A DNA stretch of 64,000 nucleotides, from NCBI GenBank assembly GCA_016617785.1, contig JADILM010000001.1, positions 1,488,001 to 1,552,000 on the forward strand, in the 5' to 3' direction. Shown piece by piece: positions 47,973 to 58,762 of the stretch. Within the stretch, counting starts at the first letter, position 1; each line of letters begins with the position of its first letter. The notes under the pieces were generated by a model. That model did no database searches, had not been told where the DNA came from, and worked only from the letters and a program-made list of their open reading frames with translations. This DNA is from Sporobolomyces roseus. Lineage: Eukaryota > Basidiomycota > Microbotryomycetes > Sporidiobolales > Sporidiobolaceae. The position numbers were made by a program, and so were the translations under genes.

Positions 47973-48299
47973 CTTGTAGAGCTATTTGGGGCAAATGTGA
48001 GTATACTGGAGTATATAGGGCTATGGAGAAAGTGCTTACGGGCTTTGTGAGGTGATAGGGGTGGAAGGGAGCGGATGAGTGGGAGGAGGAAGAGAGAGAG
48101 AAATCTCAGGGGAATTGCCGATTTTGCTCCTTGTCTTCTCCTCCTACCTCTCAATACCCTTGTTCGATAGTAGGCTACATCGATACAATACCTATTTACC
48201 GCCCACTCTCACCCAAACTAAACGGGATCTCGAATTCGCTCTTCCCTTGAGAATTCACCTCCTATTCTCTCTCAACCTCCTATCTCTCTCCCGAAACAA
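47973..48299. promoter_or_regulatory. Divergent promoter region of SKP1 and the coiled-coil gene
   Basis: The two start codons face away from each other across 327 bp. The sequence is pyrimidine-rich on each sense strand close to the ATG; no clear TATA box. Confidence 0.45.
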
Positions 48300-50503
48300 A
48301 TGACCTCCTACTCTGCGCCGACTCAGCTACTCTCTGAAGCACAGCTTCTCAAGAGAGCTGGTGGTAGAACTGCTTTCGTACCAGGCAAAGGAGGTTCAGC
48401 AGGTGAATCTTCAAGAAAAGTCGGAACTGGGTGGAACGCTATACAACCAACTACGAAACCTGCACAACCTGTCGAGAAAGAGGAGAAAGTCAAAGTAGAG
48501 ATCGATGATTACGAGGATGATCAAGAGGAGGTAAACATGAATCCTCAGAGGTTGAACAGAGGTTCTAGGAGACCCACTGCGACCAAATCCTCAGCTTCTA
48601 GGTGGGCTACTGTAATGGCTGAACGACCTACTCCATCAACGTCGACTACACCTCGTGAGCTATCACTTCATCCGAGTTTCCGCCTTGTTTGGCGATTTCG
48701 CTCATTTTTGGTTTTCGCACTCAAATAGAACCTCGTCCAGTCCCCAATCGTACCGCTTCAGCTTCACGTCAACCTTCGGGGCCTCCTTCGCCATCTCAAC
48801 AGAAATCATCTCAGAACGGGTTCAAGTTCGCGCCCGCTCCAGCCTACGCTTTGGGACGACCCCCTTCGCAACCCGGAACGAGGAGAGGTGTCCAGCCTAC
48901 GGGTCGTCTACCTTCTCGTCAGAACTCGATGGGAGGAGGAACGAGTGCGTCGAGGTGGGCAACCGCGACGAGTGCGAGTCAAGATCGAAAAGGTTCGAAT
49001 CCAGCGAAACCTCCTCCTCCTTCTTCTTCGAGACCGGCAACTCAAAAGGATCTACCACCTCACGTCATCGCTCAACCTACTCCACTCCCTCCAAAACCTC
49101 AAGCTCAAGCACCTCCAAGAGCTCCAACTCCAGAGATCGCTCCTCTTGCGAAAGAACCGTCTCCTCCTCCTCCAATCGAACCCTCCACTCCCGATTCTTT
49201 CTCTCAATCCGTCGTCCCTCCCGACTTCTCCCAACCTTCCATCGCCACCACCTCTACTCCGCCTTCCGCGCCAGCCACCGTCGCTGTCGAATCGAAACCT
49301 TCTTCTCCATCTCCCTCTCCCAACCCTCGTTCCCCTTCTCCCGTTTCCGTCCCAACACCTCGCGCTCCTTCTCCTACTCTTCCTCCTCCTGTCCCTGTCG
49401 TCGAGTCGCCTGCTCTACCCGTAGAAGCGACTCCCGAAAAGGAAGAGAAAGAAGAGTTGGCTCACTTCAAGAAACCTGTCGAATCTGAAAACTCTAAAAA
49501 GGTTCGCGCTCTTTCCACCTCCGACTCTCTTCTGACTCTCAGGACGCTGACTAGCTTTCTTTACCCTTTTAAATCGTTCGACTTAGGCACGACAGGAATC
49601 CCTTTCCTCTTCTACCAAACTCTCGAAACTCGTCTCTCCTATGCACCTCGAACAGCTCTCGCCGCCTTCTTCACTCAAACCATCTGCTTCGAGAGCGTTA
49701 CCACCTCGTTCGCTCTTATTACCCGATAGGAATCGGGTTTCTTCTGGAGGTGCTCGTAAAGTACGGTACTCATTCTCTTCTCTGTCTTCTCGAAGGAGAA
49801 GCTTGTTACTGATTCTGAGTAAACTTGAGTAGGAGAAGAAGACTCCTGAAGAGCTTGAAGCGTTGATGGCTCAAATGAGACTCAAGAATGAAGCTGCACT
49901 TTTGAAACGAGCAGTTCGTTTTCTTTCCCCTCTTCCCCTTTCTTGTTCTCGCACTGATGATAACTTGAGTGAGTAGAAGGCTGAGGAGGATAGAAGGATT
50001 TTTGAAGAGTTGGCGGAGAGGGAGAGGAAAGCTAGTGAGGAATTGGAGAGGAAATTGAGGGAGGAGAGGGAGAGGAAAATTCGGGAAGAGAAGGAGAGGA
50101 AAGAAAGAACTCTCGAGGTAAGCCCACGCCGTCTCTTTCATCAGTTTGGCGAGCACTGATGAGTAGCATTGCGAGGGTTTAGTTGCAGAAAGAGATCAAT
50201 CGATCTCGTGAAGAAGCTGCTCAACGTAAACTCGCTCTGATCGAGGGACGCGCTTGGGACGCAGAGAAGCTCTCTAAGGAAACGAGGGAACTTCAATACC
50301 CTTCGTTCGAGAGGAGATCGAGGAGGGAATCGTATGATGAAGGGGTAGAAGTCGTCGAAGATGAGGAGGAGAGGAGGAAGAGGGATGGAGTGAGGAATGA
50401 TGAGGGGGGATGGGAGACGGTTGAACACTTTGAGGGTAAAGGGAGGGCTCAATTGGTCGTCAAGGGGAAAGAGAAGGAGGAGAATGGGGTCGAGGTCAAC
50501 TGA
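48300..50503 (+). CDS. Unrecognised Pro/Ser-rich protein with C-terminal coiled coil
   Basis: Exons: 48300-48654, 48729-49501, 49587-49760, 49833-49913, 49977-50118 and 50183-50503. The N-terminal part has SEAQLLKRAGGRTAFVPGKG and two SASRWAT segments. A long Pro/Ser/Ala-rich linker follows (PLPPKPQAQAPPRAPTPEIA). The C-terminus is a highly charged helix (EEDRRIFEELAERERKASEE), then INRSREEAAQRKLALIEGRA and an acidic end (GGWETVEHFEGKGRAQLVVK). It is unrecognised; it may be an RNA- or cytoskeleton-associated scaffold. The exons sum to 3n+1: exon 5 ends in phase 1 whereas exon 6 needs phase 0. The extra base lies in or near an AAAA run at 50100-50103. Confidence 0.7.
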
Positions 50504-51014
50504 AACGCAAAAGCCGAAATTAGTATCTTTTCCGAGTAGTTCTGAGTTTTGGATCAGTGCAAAATTGTTGATATGACGACCTTTTAATAACGCTCTCTTC
50601 GACGGCCTCTCAAGCTGCGTCGCTCCGCTCGTTAGGTGAGAAGATGGGGTTTGCAGGAAATGCGGATTCTCGATCAGAAATTGGATTTTTGCGAAACGAC
50701 ATTTTCGCGTCAACTTGTTCGATTTTGCTCATTCGCGCGTGTGCAACAAGCTATTCGTGACGTTACTGATCGTCTCCTGTATCCTAGGCCTGTTCTCGAG
50801 AGAAGAGAAAAGTCGATCGGAATCTCGCGACCGGAATTCGAAAGAGCGCTCTCTCTCTCCCTTTACAAGTCCATATCATTTCAGCTGTACACATCCCCCT
50901 CAAGACAAGGCTTCACTCTTTTGCGCCTCAAGTCTTTCTGTCCTTTCCTCCCGTCACTCCTTTTCCGCTCTTTTCCACTCTCATCACTTTACAGCTTTCT
51001 CTTTCCAACAAGTC
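50504..51014. other. Intergenic region
   Basis: Between two plus-strand genes; CT-rich from about 50850 towards the next ATG. No gene seen. Confidence 0.5.
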
Positions 51015-52054
51015 ATGGCTTCCTCCTCACCACCACCACCCCCAGATCCGACTCGTAACAATCCATTCAACAAATCGAGCTGTTTTAGTCGTCCTTCAAC
51101 CTCTCTCAAACGCGCGAAAACTGTCGCAAATCCAGAAGGGGAAACTACTTGGAGGAGGAGGGATCCGTTGGAAGATATCACGAATGCTTATCTAGGTAGA
51201 GAGAGTCCACCTAGGTTGCAGGTTAGTCAGAATCTCTCCGAACTCTTGATCGGAGTCGCGACGTGATTTATTCGGAAAGAGAGGAAGGGGAAGCAAGAGA
51301 GAGTAGGGAGAATCATAGAGATAGGAATAAAGCAAAGGGACGCTAGCAGGTCTCTTGGGCGAGAGTGAATGTTGGCAAAGGAAACGCGAGTACTTTGCGA
51401 AGGAGGGAAGGAAGGAGGTCTCGTAAGGGTACGAAAGAGAGTGTTACCAGGGTCGCTATAGCACGAGAACGTCTCAAGAACTATGGAAGACCCTTTGCGA
51501 AACAAGAGCTGACCCTCTTTGTCGACTTGCTTTCATAGCGAGTTCCACTCTCTTTACCTCCTCGCGCGTCCGACGACCTCGCTCTCACTCCCTCTCCTTC
51601 TCCCTCTCGTATTCCCCGCGGTGTCCCACTCCGACGAACCCGATCCGAAAACCCTCGACTCGCGCCGACCTCAATGCACTCCTCACCCCCTTCCCTCCTC
51701 ATTCCTCTCCCCTCCTCTCCTACTCGCGAACTTCGACCTCGAACTCGGTCCTCGACATCACTCGAGACTGCCTCAGCTGTATCGACAACGAGTAGCTCGC
51801 CAGTTTCAGCAGTAGCGGGAGTGAGGAGGACTAGAAGTACCGCAAATTCTCATTCGGGATCTTCTTCAGAATCGACTACTCCGGCTCCGAGGCGTAGAAC
51901 TTTCGGAGGATTGTCTGCACTGCCTGAAGAGTCAGGAGGGGACGATGGTGGCTCGAGCGAGAACGAGGAGAGGAGGTTGAGGAGGAGAAGATCTACTACC
52001 GCTGGAGCTTCAAGTTCGAAAGGGGGTAGCAGTGGGAGGAGCGGTTTGCGTTGA
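51015..52054 (+). CDS. Unrecognised basic low-complexity protein
   Basis: Two exons, 51015-51221 and 51539-52054, give 240 residues with exact closure. The first exon ends DPLEDITNAYLGRESPPRLQ, the most structured-looking part. The second is Ser/Arg/Pro-rich (SPSPSRIPRGVPLRRTRSEN, SSPTRELRPRTRSSTSLETA) with an Arg patch near the end (RRLRRRRSTTAG). It is probably disordered and nuclear, but this is inference from composition. The 317-nt intron is much longer than usual here. Confidence 0.6.
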
Positions 52055-52822
52055 GCTCTCCCGCTTGCTCGCAGCGTGTACATATATACTCCCTGTCTCG
52101 TCCTGTTCGTCCTATGGAACCGCTTTATCCTATTTGTTTCTGTTATAACTTTCTCGTCGTTGTTCTTTCCAACTCTATTCGTTCTCTTTTCATATTTGAA
52201 CCCTCTTTCTCTGGCTTGTCTCACACTATACCAGTACGTCTCGTACTCCCGTACATCCCTCTCGAGACTTAAGCTGACGATCCTCTCGCTCTTTTCGCAG
52301 AAATACCCTCTCGCTATACCCTCCTTCTACTGCTAGAAGCATTAAAGTCTGGAATCCTTGCTCTACTCTACTCTGCCTTACACTCGCTCTACCTTTATCC
52401 TTCCTCGCCCGCTCTCTCTTCAAATCCCTCGTCGAATCCAACGAAAAGCTCTTCGCTTTCTATTATGCTAGTTGACCCTCACTTTTTCTAGCCTAGTATC
52501 TCGCAATACCAACTACAGACATTCCTTACCTCCACCATCATGAGTCGGCGGGAGTGCATGAGCTGCCGGGGAGACGCTGGTCGAGCTTTCGCATCGCTCT
52601 CTTCCCGTGCGCATTAGTGTCTTACTACACTTGCTCACGATTGAACGGCGCACGCAGTAGTAACGACGAGGGTTATTGACAGCAGTGCAAAGGTAGTAGG
52701 GGTATCAAACAGATATAGAGTGGGAAAACTACAAGATCCAACAATAAATAGTAGTGCATGCGAGCGACAGATAACGATAGAGAACCATCCCGATGAGCCC
52801 TGAACCCAAAGAAAGCACGAAG
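52055..52822. other. Convergent intergenic region
   Basis: Holds the 3' flank of the basic-protein gene and that of the first glycosyltransferase copy. An intron-like GTACGT..CGCAG segment at about 52228-52301 suggests a spliced 3' UTR. No gene seen. Confidence 0.4.
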
Positions 52823-55330
52823 CTACCAATCAATATCCCTCAACTGAGGCCACTCCTCGTCAATCGGACCTCGCTTGAGTTCTTCGACTCCTCGACAAAA
52901 TTCATCGCATCTCCAAGGCTCCTCGAGTAGTTCGCAAGGTCGGAGGTGGTGGACTGGCAGCTCGTCGAATCGCCAGGTACCCCAGAAGGGGGCTCGATCT
53001 GCGTTGACGAAGCGAATCTGTACACGCGTCGAGAAGGAGAGCATCACGATTTCTGATTAGCTGATAGCTCAGGAGGCTCGGAGGAAGGAGGACAGATATA
53101 CCTGAGGAGACGAGGCGAGATCAGGTTGTAAAAGTCGGTTGACGAGAGAATAGAATGTTCGATAGTTTCGAAGATCTGTTGAGACGAAGTACGGCAGTCA
53201 GGTATTCCATTTTGACGACAGCTTCGATGATGAGGAAAGAGGGAACTTGCCGACTTCTGAAGGACGGGAAAGCGATACAGCCGTATTTGTTCTCCTCTGT
53301 TTTTCTTTCTTCGTAACCGCGTTCCACTTCTTATCGTCTCGACCTTTTCTTGAATCAAGCGTTGATTGACCAAGTAGGTGACTGTGAGAATGCTCGACGT
53401 ATGTAGGTTCGAGAATCTTGATTCCGAATGCAGTTTCGAGATGAGCTAGAGGGAAGGTCGAGGGGGAATGTCGGGAGAGAGGGGGAGTATCTGGGACATC
53501 GCTGATGGTGACGAAAGCGGGAGGAACTATCGCTCTTCCAGTGTAATACCTATAGACGTTGTAGAAATCAGCTCCAGCTTCAAGTCGAGCGAAAGAGAGA
53601 GAGAAAGTCTGGACGAACGCGGCAGCGAAGAGCAGTTTGAAGTAATGAGTGACTTCTGAGCCAGTCCCCGCTGGATGTTCGATTGATAAAATAGGAGGTG
53701 GTCGAGTGTAGTATTCGTCGACATCACTCCAGTACCCCTGTGACAGAGCGAGCAAATCGGTAAGCATCGACCGAACACCTCGTCAGCGACATCGCTGAAG
53801 CTCACCAGAGCTTTCGCGATATACAGCTTGACCCACTTGTCGTCGGCACAAGTCATGTGGTGGATCTGGAAGTTGCGAAAGTGGAGAACAAGAAGACAAG
53901 AATGTCAGAAAACTCGAGAGGTAAGAACGAAAATCGATCGACGTACAAGGCTATCGTGTCTTTCGAAGATTGGACTATCTTCAAGAAGGTGCATAATCCT
54001 GAAGAGCCGTTGGTCGAGGATGTGTATGGAAAGACCGTTGCTTGCGGTGAAGTCGTTGAGTAGAGGTGTTTCGTCCCCTAACTCCGCTCCTTTCTGCAAT
54101 CTACGAACCGATGTCTCGAGTACCTGCGGATATCATTTCCATTAGCGTTGGACGCAGAAGAAGAGCGAAAGGGAACGAACCGTGTTGAGATTGAATTGAT
54201 CTCGAGAATCCGCTATCAGGTCCATCTCCAACACGCTCTGCCATGCTTTCGCCATCACGACACTCTTCTTCATCCACAAGAAGCCACTGTTGATGTGATT
54301 GTAGACGAGGTTCTCTTGTGCGAGAACGTCGTGGATTTCCATCAGCGGTTCGAGATACGGATAGGGATCTCTGCGAAAACCAGACGATATGAGCGAGAAC
54401 TTCCCCAGATAGAGATTGAGTACCCACTGTCGGAAGCTGACATCTGCGTCGATAAAGAAGACGTCTCGCAGCGGTAACGTTTCGATCAAACCTGTTTCGT
54501 CAAACTTTCAGTATTCCACCTTCTGTTTGACACGAAGAAACGTGAACTCGCTCGCAAGCTTTGGCCATGTTGCTTGACTGTGTAGGATTACGGAAGAAGC
54601 AGTCAGACATGAGTGTCACGCGTGAGGTCGTCGAAGAACGGGATTTACCGAATCTGCGAAAAACAAAAAACGGTCAATCTCGACTGTCCTCGCACGCTGC
54701 GAATGACACGCGGCTTACCATAGCAGGTCTCCTACTTTCGAACCCTTCGTAGCAATACATGTCTCGCTTAACACACTCGTCCGCACAACCTTCATCCAAA
54801 CAAAGTGTAACTAAGACTGAATCCCTCACTTCCTTGCCTGTTGACCGATACTGAGCCCTTCGCTCTACATTCAGCTGCTTGAAGAACACATCCAAGTTTG
54901 CTGCACCGGTAGCAGTGAATTGATAATCGGCGAGTGAGATCCAAACATGAGGAGATTCGTGTTTTGGGAGGTCGAGAGGGAAATGAGAGTTGAGGTATTG
55001 AGTGAAGGTGATGTTGTTGGAAGCTCTCGCAACTTTGGGATGTCGAAATCGAACAGAGTTGAACGATGAGAGGCAGTAAATGAATCCCGACAAAACTAGA
55101 GTGATCGATGCGACCTTGAGGATTTGGTGAAACAAATGCCGTGGTCTTGGTCTCGAGGTTGAAGCTGAATGCGTAGGGGATTGTGGGAGAAGTGGAGCTG
55201 TCGAGAGGAAAGATCTAGCGGACGATCTTCTTCGGAACTGGGAAGGCGAGTTATTGTTGGATGAAGAGGAGGAAGGGGAAGAGAGGAGTCGAGGAGAGAA
55301 AGGGAGGACGACTCTCTCGCTCAGCATCAT
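52823..55330 (-). CDS. Tandem glycosyltransferase copy A (nucleotide-diphospho-sugar transferase-like)
   Basis: Type II membrane protein: basic Ser-rich cytosolic tail, one anchor (VASITLVLSGFIYCLSSF), then a lumenal catalytic domain. Conserved in all three copies: TQYLNSHFPLDLP; ISLADYQFTATGAANLDVFF; LVTLCLDEGCADEC; MYCYEGFESRRP; ATWPKLA; LPLRDVFFIDADVSFRQDPY with a DxD motif; NSGFLWMKKS; SRDQFNLNTV; LDQRLFRIMHLLED; HHMTCADDKWVKLYIAKA; GYWSDVDEYYTRPPPILSIE; PCELLEEPWRCDEFCRGVEE. The DxD plus NSGF and DQFN pattern resembles the Nucleotid_trans (Pfam PF03407) fold. Donor and acceptor sugars are unknown. Exon 1 is 54719-55330, followed by a 5-nt exon (54649-54653) and a 26-nt exon (54552-54577) whose donor is GC. 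An extra intron precedes IRFVNADRAPFW. Confidence 0.78.
54649..54653 (-). other. Five-nucleotide microexon in glycosyltransferase copy A
   Basis: The sense sequence ATTCG lies between a CGCAG acceptor and a GTAAAT donor. It is needed to join RRPAM (exon 1, phase 0) to ATWPKLA in frame, giving AMIRQATW. Flanking introns are 65 and 71 nt. Confidence 0.7.
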
Positions 55331-55857
55331 TGAGACGACGACAGAGAAGAAGAGTTAGAACAGAAGAAGCATTTACAAAGATAGGCACCCAAGTAGTCGC
55401 GAAGATTTTGAACACCTTAAAAAAGGATTGCGAGTCCAGACTCTTCGCAACGGCTCAATAGACGATTTCTCCTCTTCCGGCTATGGAACAATAGGTCATA
55501 CTCACACGGAGTAGAGTACAAACGACGTCTCGGGAACCTTTCTAGGGAAGCTTTCCTCGCACTCCTTTGTGCTCCTGATTCGTTTCCGCGCTCTTCTCCG
55601 ACTCGGATCGTCGTGGAAGATGTTCTGCTCCTCTCGGAAGCGATCACCAGTCCGAATTCTGGTGTTCGGACACCCAGAAGTGTGCGAGATACCGAAAGAC
55701 GGAAGTACGACGAAGGAGGATTTCGCAGATTGAGCTTATCCCCGATTTATCGCATTCTCTCTACAACTCGACAGCTGCAGCGTACACGTAGGCCGCTAGA
55801 TGACAATCTATACAACACAACTATGTTACAGGTAAAGATATAGACTTAAGCGAAACG
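55331..55857. other. Spacer between glycosyltransferase copies A and B
   Basis: About 0.5 kb holding the promoter of copy A and the 3' flank of copy B; no gene seen. Confidence 0.5.
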
Positions 55858-58382
55858 TCAAGCGTGTCGGAAACGAGTCGCTTCGAGAGGAGTCCAATTT
55901 CCCTCGACCCTGCCCTTCCTCAATTCTTCTGCACCTCGACAGAACTCACCACACTGCCAAGGAAGGTCCAATCCCTCACAAGTCGTGAGCTTTCCCACCG
56001 GTAAAGCTGACAAATCCCACGACAGCCAAGAAGGAACCTCATCGCGGTCAATGTCGACGAAACGGATATGAGGAGTTTGCGCGAGGTCGATCTTCTTCAT
56101 CCGTTCAACGAGAGAGCGGAAAGATAGATACTTGCGAAGATCTGTGCGGGAAACGAAAAAGCTCGATCAGCCGGTTACTCTTCTTGCCGACGTTTTTCGA
56201 GACTTGCAACTTACCAATATCTGACGTTTGAGTCAGTGCAATAGCTTTACTCAGCCGACTGCTCTTCTCTTCTGCTCTCATCATCTTCCACTCGTGGTCC
56301 TGTCTCTCTTGTCGAACGTTCAAAACGCTTCGGCCCAACAGGTGAGATTGAGCGTTCGAGACATAGTTTGGCTCGAGGATCGGCACATCGAACGCTTCTT
56401 CAAGATTCGCCAACGGGAACGTTGAGAGTGAGCGTCGAGCTGAGAAGGGTGAATCGGCGAGATCGGTAATAGTCGTGAATTCGGGAGGAACCACTGAGCG
56501 TCTAGTATAGTGGCTGCAAGCGACCACATGAGAGAGTAAGTATCACTCGACTGTCTTGGAGTAAAGGAAGGGGCTCACGCTGCTGCCAGTATAATCTTGA
56601 AAAGCTGAGTAATTTGAGCTTGAGTCGCCGAAAGATGCTCGATCGAAAGCAAACGAGGAGGCTGAGTGTAATAGTTGTCTACGTCGTTCCAGTAGCCCTG
56701 CCAAGTAGACCAGAAAGCAGAGATCAGGATGAGAAAAGCTGAAAGGGAAAGAGATCTCGCAGGAAACGTACCTCAACTTTTGCGAGATAAAGCTTGAGCG
56801 CCTTGTCGTCGTTGCACGTGTTGTGATGTAGCTGTCGCGCAAATGACATAAAGTGTTGAGTCATCAGACATGGCTGAGGAAAGAAGCCAGAGAACGGAAT
56901 GAATCGAAACTCACGAGCGCATCGTGTCGCTCATAAACGGGAAGCGCTTCCATCAAATGAGACACTCGGAACAACCGTTGATTGACTACGTGTACTCGTA
57001 GACCGTTGAGTGTCGTAAAGTTCGAAGCGAGTGGGAGTCCGTTCGTTTCTTGGGCAGCAGCTTCGAGTCGAGCTTGACTTGTGCCGAGAACCTGCAAAGG
57101 GGCAGCAGATCGTCAGCGCGTACGCCTCGATTCTCGACAGAGACCCGAAAGCCTACTGTATTGAGGTTGAACTGATCTCGACTCGTCTCTTGCATGTCCA
57201 TTTCGAGAACCCGATTCCATGAGTCTGCGATGACGGGACCTCGTTTCATCCAGAGGAAACCCGTGTTCTGTTAGATCTCTCGCTTTTCAACTCAATTTCT
57301 GCGTTCGACAGATAGCAAGGACATACGAAGTGTTCGAAAGCCCAATTTTCTTGAGCCAACATATCGAATCGCTCCATTAACGGTTCCAACGCCGGGTATG
57401 GATCTCTGAGCACGCTGAAGAGGTCAGCACAATGTATACAACTGAGCACGAGAAGACCAGGAGACAGCTTACTGTCGGATCGCAACATCAGCATCGATGA
57501 AGAAGACATCTCGATTCGGTAACAGTTCAATCAGACCTGTACAAATTCCAAGTCAGCTTCCGGCGTAAGAGTAGAGGAGATGAAGGCTCTTACTAGCGAG
57601 CTTTGGCCAAGTAGCGGGGCTGAAATAGGGAGGAAGAAAATTCAGTTATCCTTCGCAACGAACGGAAAAATTGCGCGAAACTCACAGAATCTGCAGGAGA
57701 CGAGATCAGCGGTGCTGTGCCAGCGATACGAGTAGAGAGGACTCACTTCAGGAGGTCTTCGACTCTCAAATCCCTCGTAGCAGTACATGTCCCGTTCGAA
57801 ACACTCCTTGACACAACCTTCGTCGAGGCAAATTGTCACAATCACTGAATCTCTCACATCCCTCCTCTTCCTGGCATAGTAGTCCTTCCTCTCTACGTTG
57901 AGCTGCTTGAAGAAGATGTCGAGATTGGCAGTTCCCGTCGCTGCGAATTCGTGATCGGCCAAAGTAATCCAGAGGTGAGGAGTTTGAGATTCTGGTAAAT
58001 CGCGAGGGAAGTGAGAGTCGATGTATTGTGTAAGTGTGAGATTCGAAGCTGCTGTGGCGACTTTTGTAGGGCGAGGATGGGAACGAGAGTGGGAATGAGG
58101 GAGAATCGCAGGTCGAGATACGAAAATGATCGTCAAGATGATAAGCGAGACAGTCCATAGGAGAGTCTTGATGAAACCGAGGCAGTATCTTCGAAAGGGC
58201 CTTGAGTGATTTGGCGAGGTAGGATTGAGGAGCGGAGAGTAAGACTTGTAAGAAGCCTGAGAAGGCGTATTCGAAGCTTGAGAGAGAGGACTTGAAGAGA
58301 CAGGTAGAATCCTTTCTCCTCCTCCTCCTGACTTCTCATTTGAAGGCATTGGCGTTGGTGTGAGTAGGAAAAGGATTGACAT
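55858..58382 (-). CDS. Tandem glycosyltransferase copy B
   Basis: Paralogue of copies A and C with the same order of parts. ATG at 58382; an internal ATG at 58349 (MPSNEKSGGGGER) is an alternative start. Anchor: LLWTVSLIILTIIFVSRPAI. Then TQYIDSHFPRDLPESQTPHL, ITLADHEFAATGTANLDIFF, MYCYEGFESRRPPE, a DxD in NRDVFFIDADVAIRQDPYP, SRDQFNLNTV, LRVHVVNQRLFRVSHLMEAL and GYWNDVDNYYTQPPRLLSIE, ending LTTCEGLDLPWQCGEFCRGA. Where A and C read HHMTCADDKWVKLYIAK, B reads HHNTCNDDKALKLYLAK, a marked local divergence. Exon 1 is 57747-58382, then a 5-nt exon (57686-57690) and a 26-nt exon (57594-57619). It shares with A an intron inside ..RQ/DPYP.. that C lacks. Confidence 0.78.
57686..57690 (-). other. Five-nucleotide microexon in glycosyltransferase copy B
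   Basis: The sense sequence ATTCT lies between a CTGCAG acceptor and a GTGAGT donor. It joins RRPPE to PATWPKLA as PEILPATW. The position matches the microexon of copy A. Confidence 0.7.
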
Positions 58383-58762
58383 CCCTCACAAGTGGGAGAG
58401 TGAAGTTTCGAAAAAAGCGAGATTCCCCCAAGAGAACCGCTTGACCTGCCCCCTGCTCCTTATTCATACAACTCGGAAGCTCTATATTGAGAGCGTCGAC
58501 TTCCTTTCGTAGTCGTCGAGCGAAGTCTCCGAGTGCTGATCGTTACTTGCGTTTTCGCCGAACTGAGCATTCGGAGCGAAGCGAAACACTCGCGAGTCGG
58601 AATATCTGAGACCTCTTCTTGCGAACTACTTGACGTGCTACTCTCGCCGACGCCTTTGAACGTCAAGAAGAAAGCTGGAATAGCAATATGATAAGTGATA
58701 ATTGATGAGAATGGTACAACATACAAGATAACCCTAAACGAATTCCGAAAAAACAGTCCCGC
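58383..58762. other. Spacer between glycosyltransferase copies B and C
   Basis: About 0.38 kb holding the promoter of copy B and the 3' flank of copy C; no gene seen. Confidence 0.5.

Noticed and set aside
49052..49234. Minus-strand and alternate plus-strand frames in the Pro/Ser-rich gene
   Set aside because: Low-complexity shadows of the coiled-coil protein gene in other frames.
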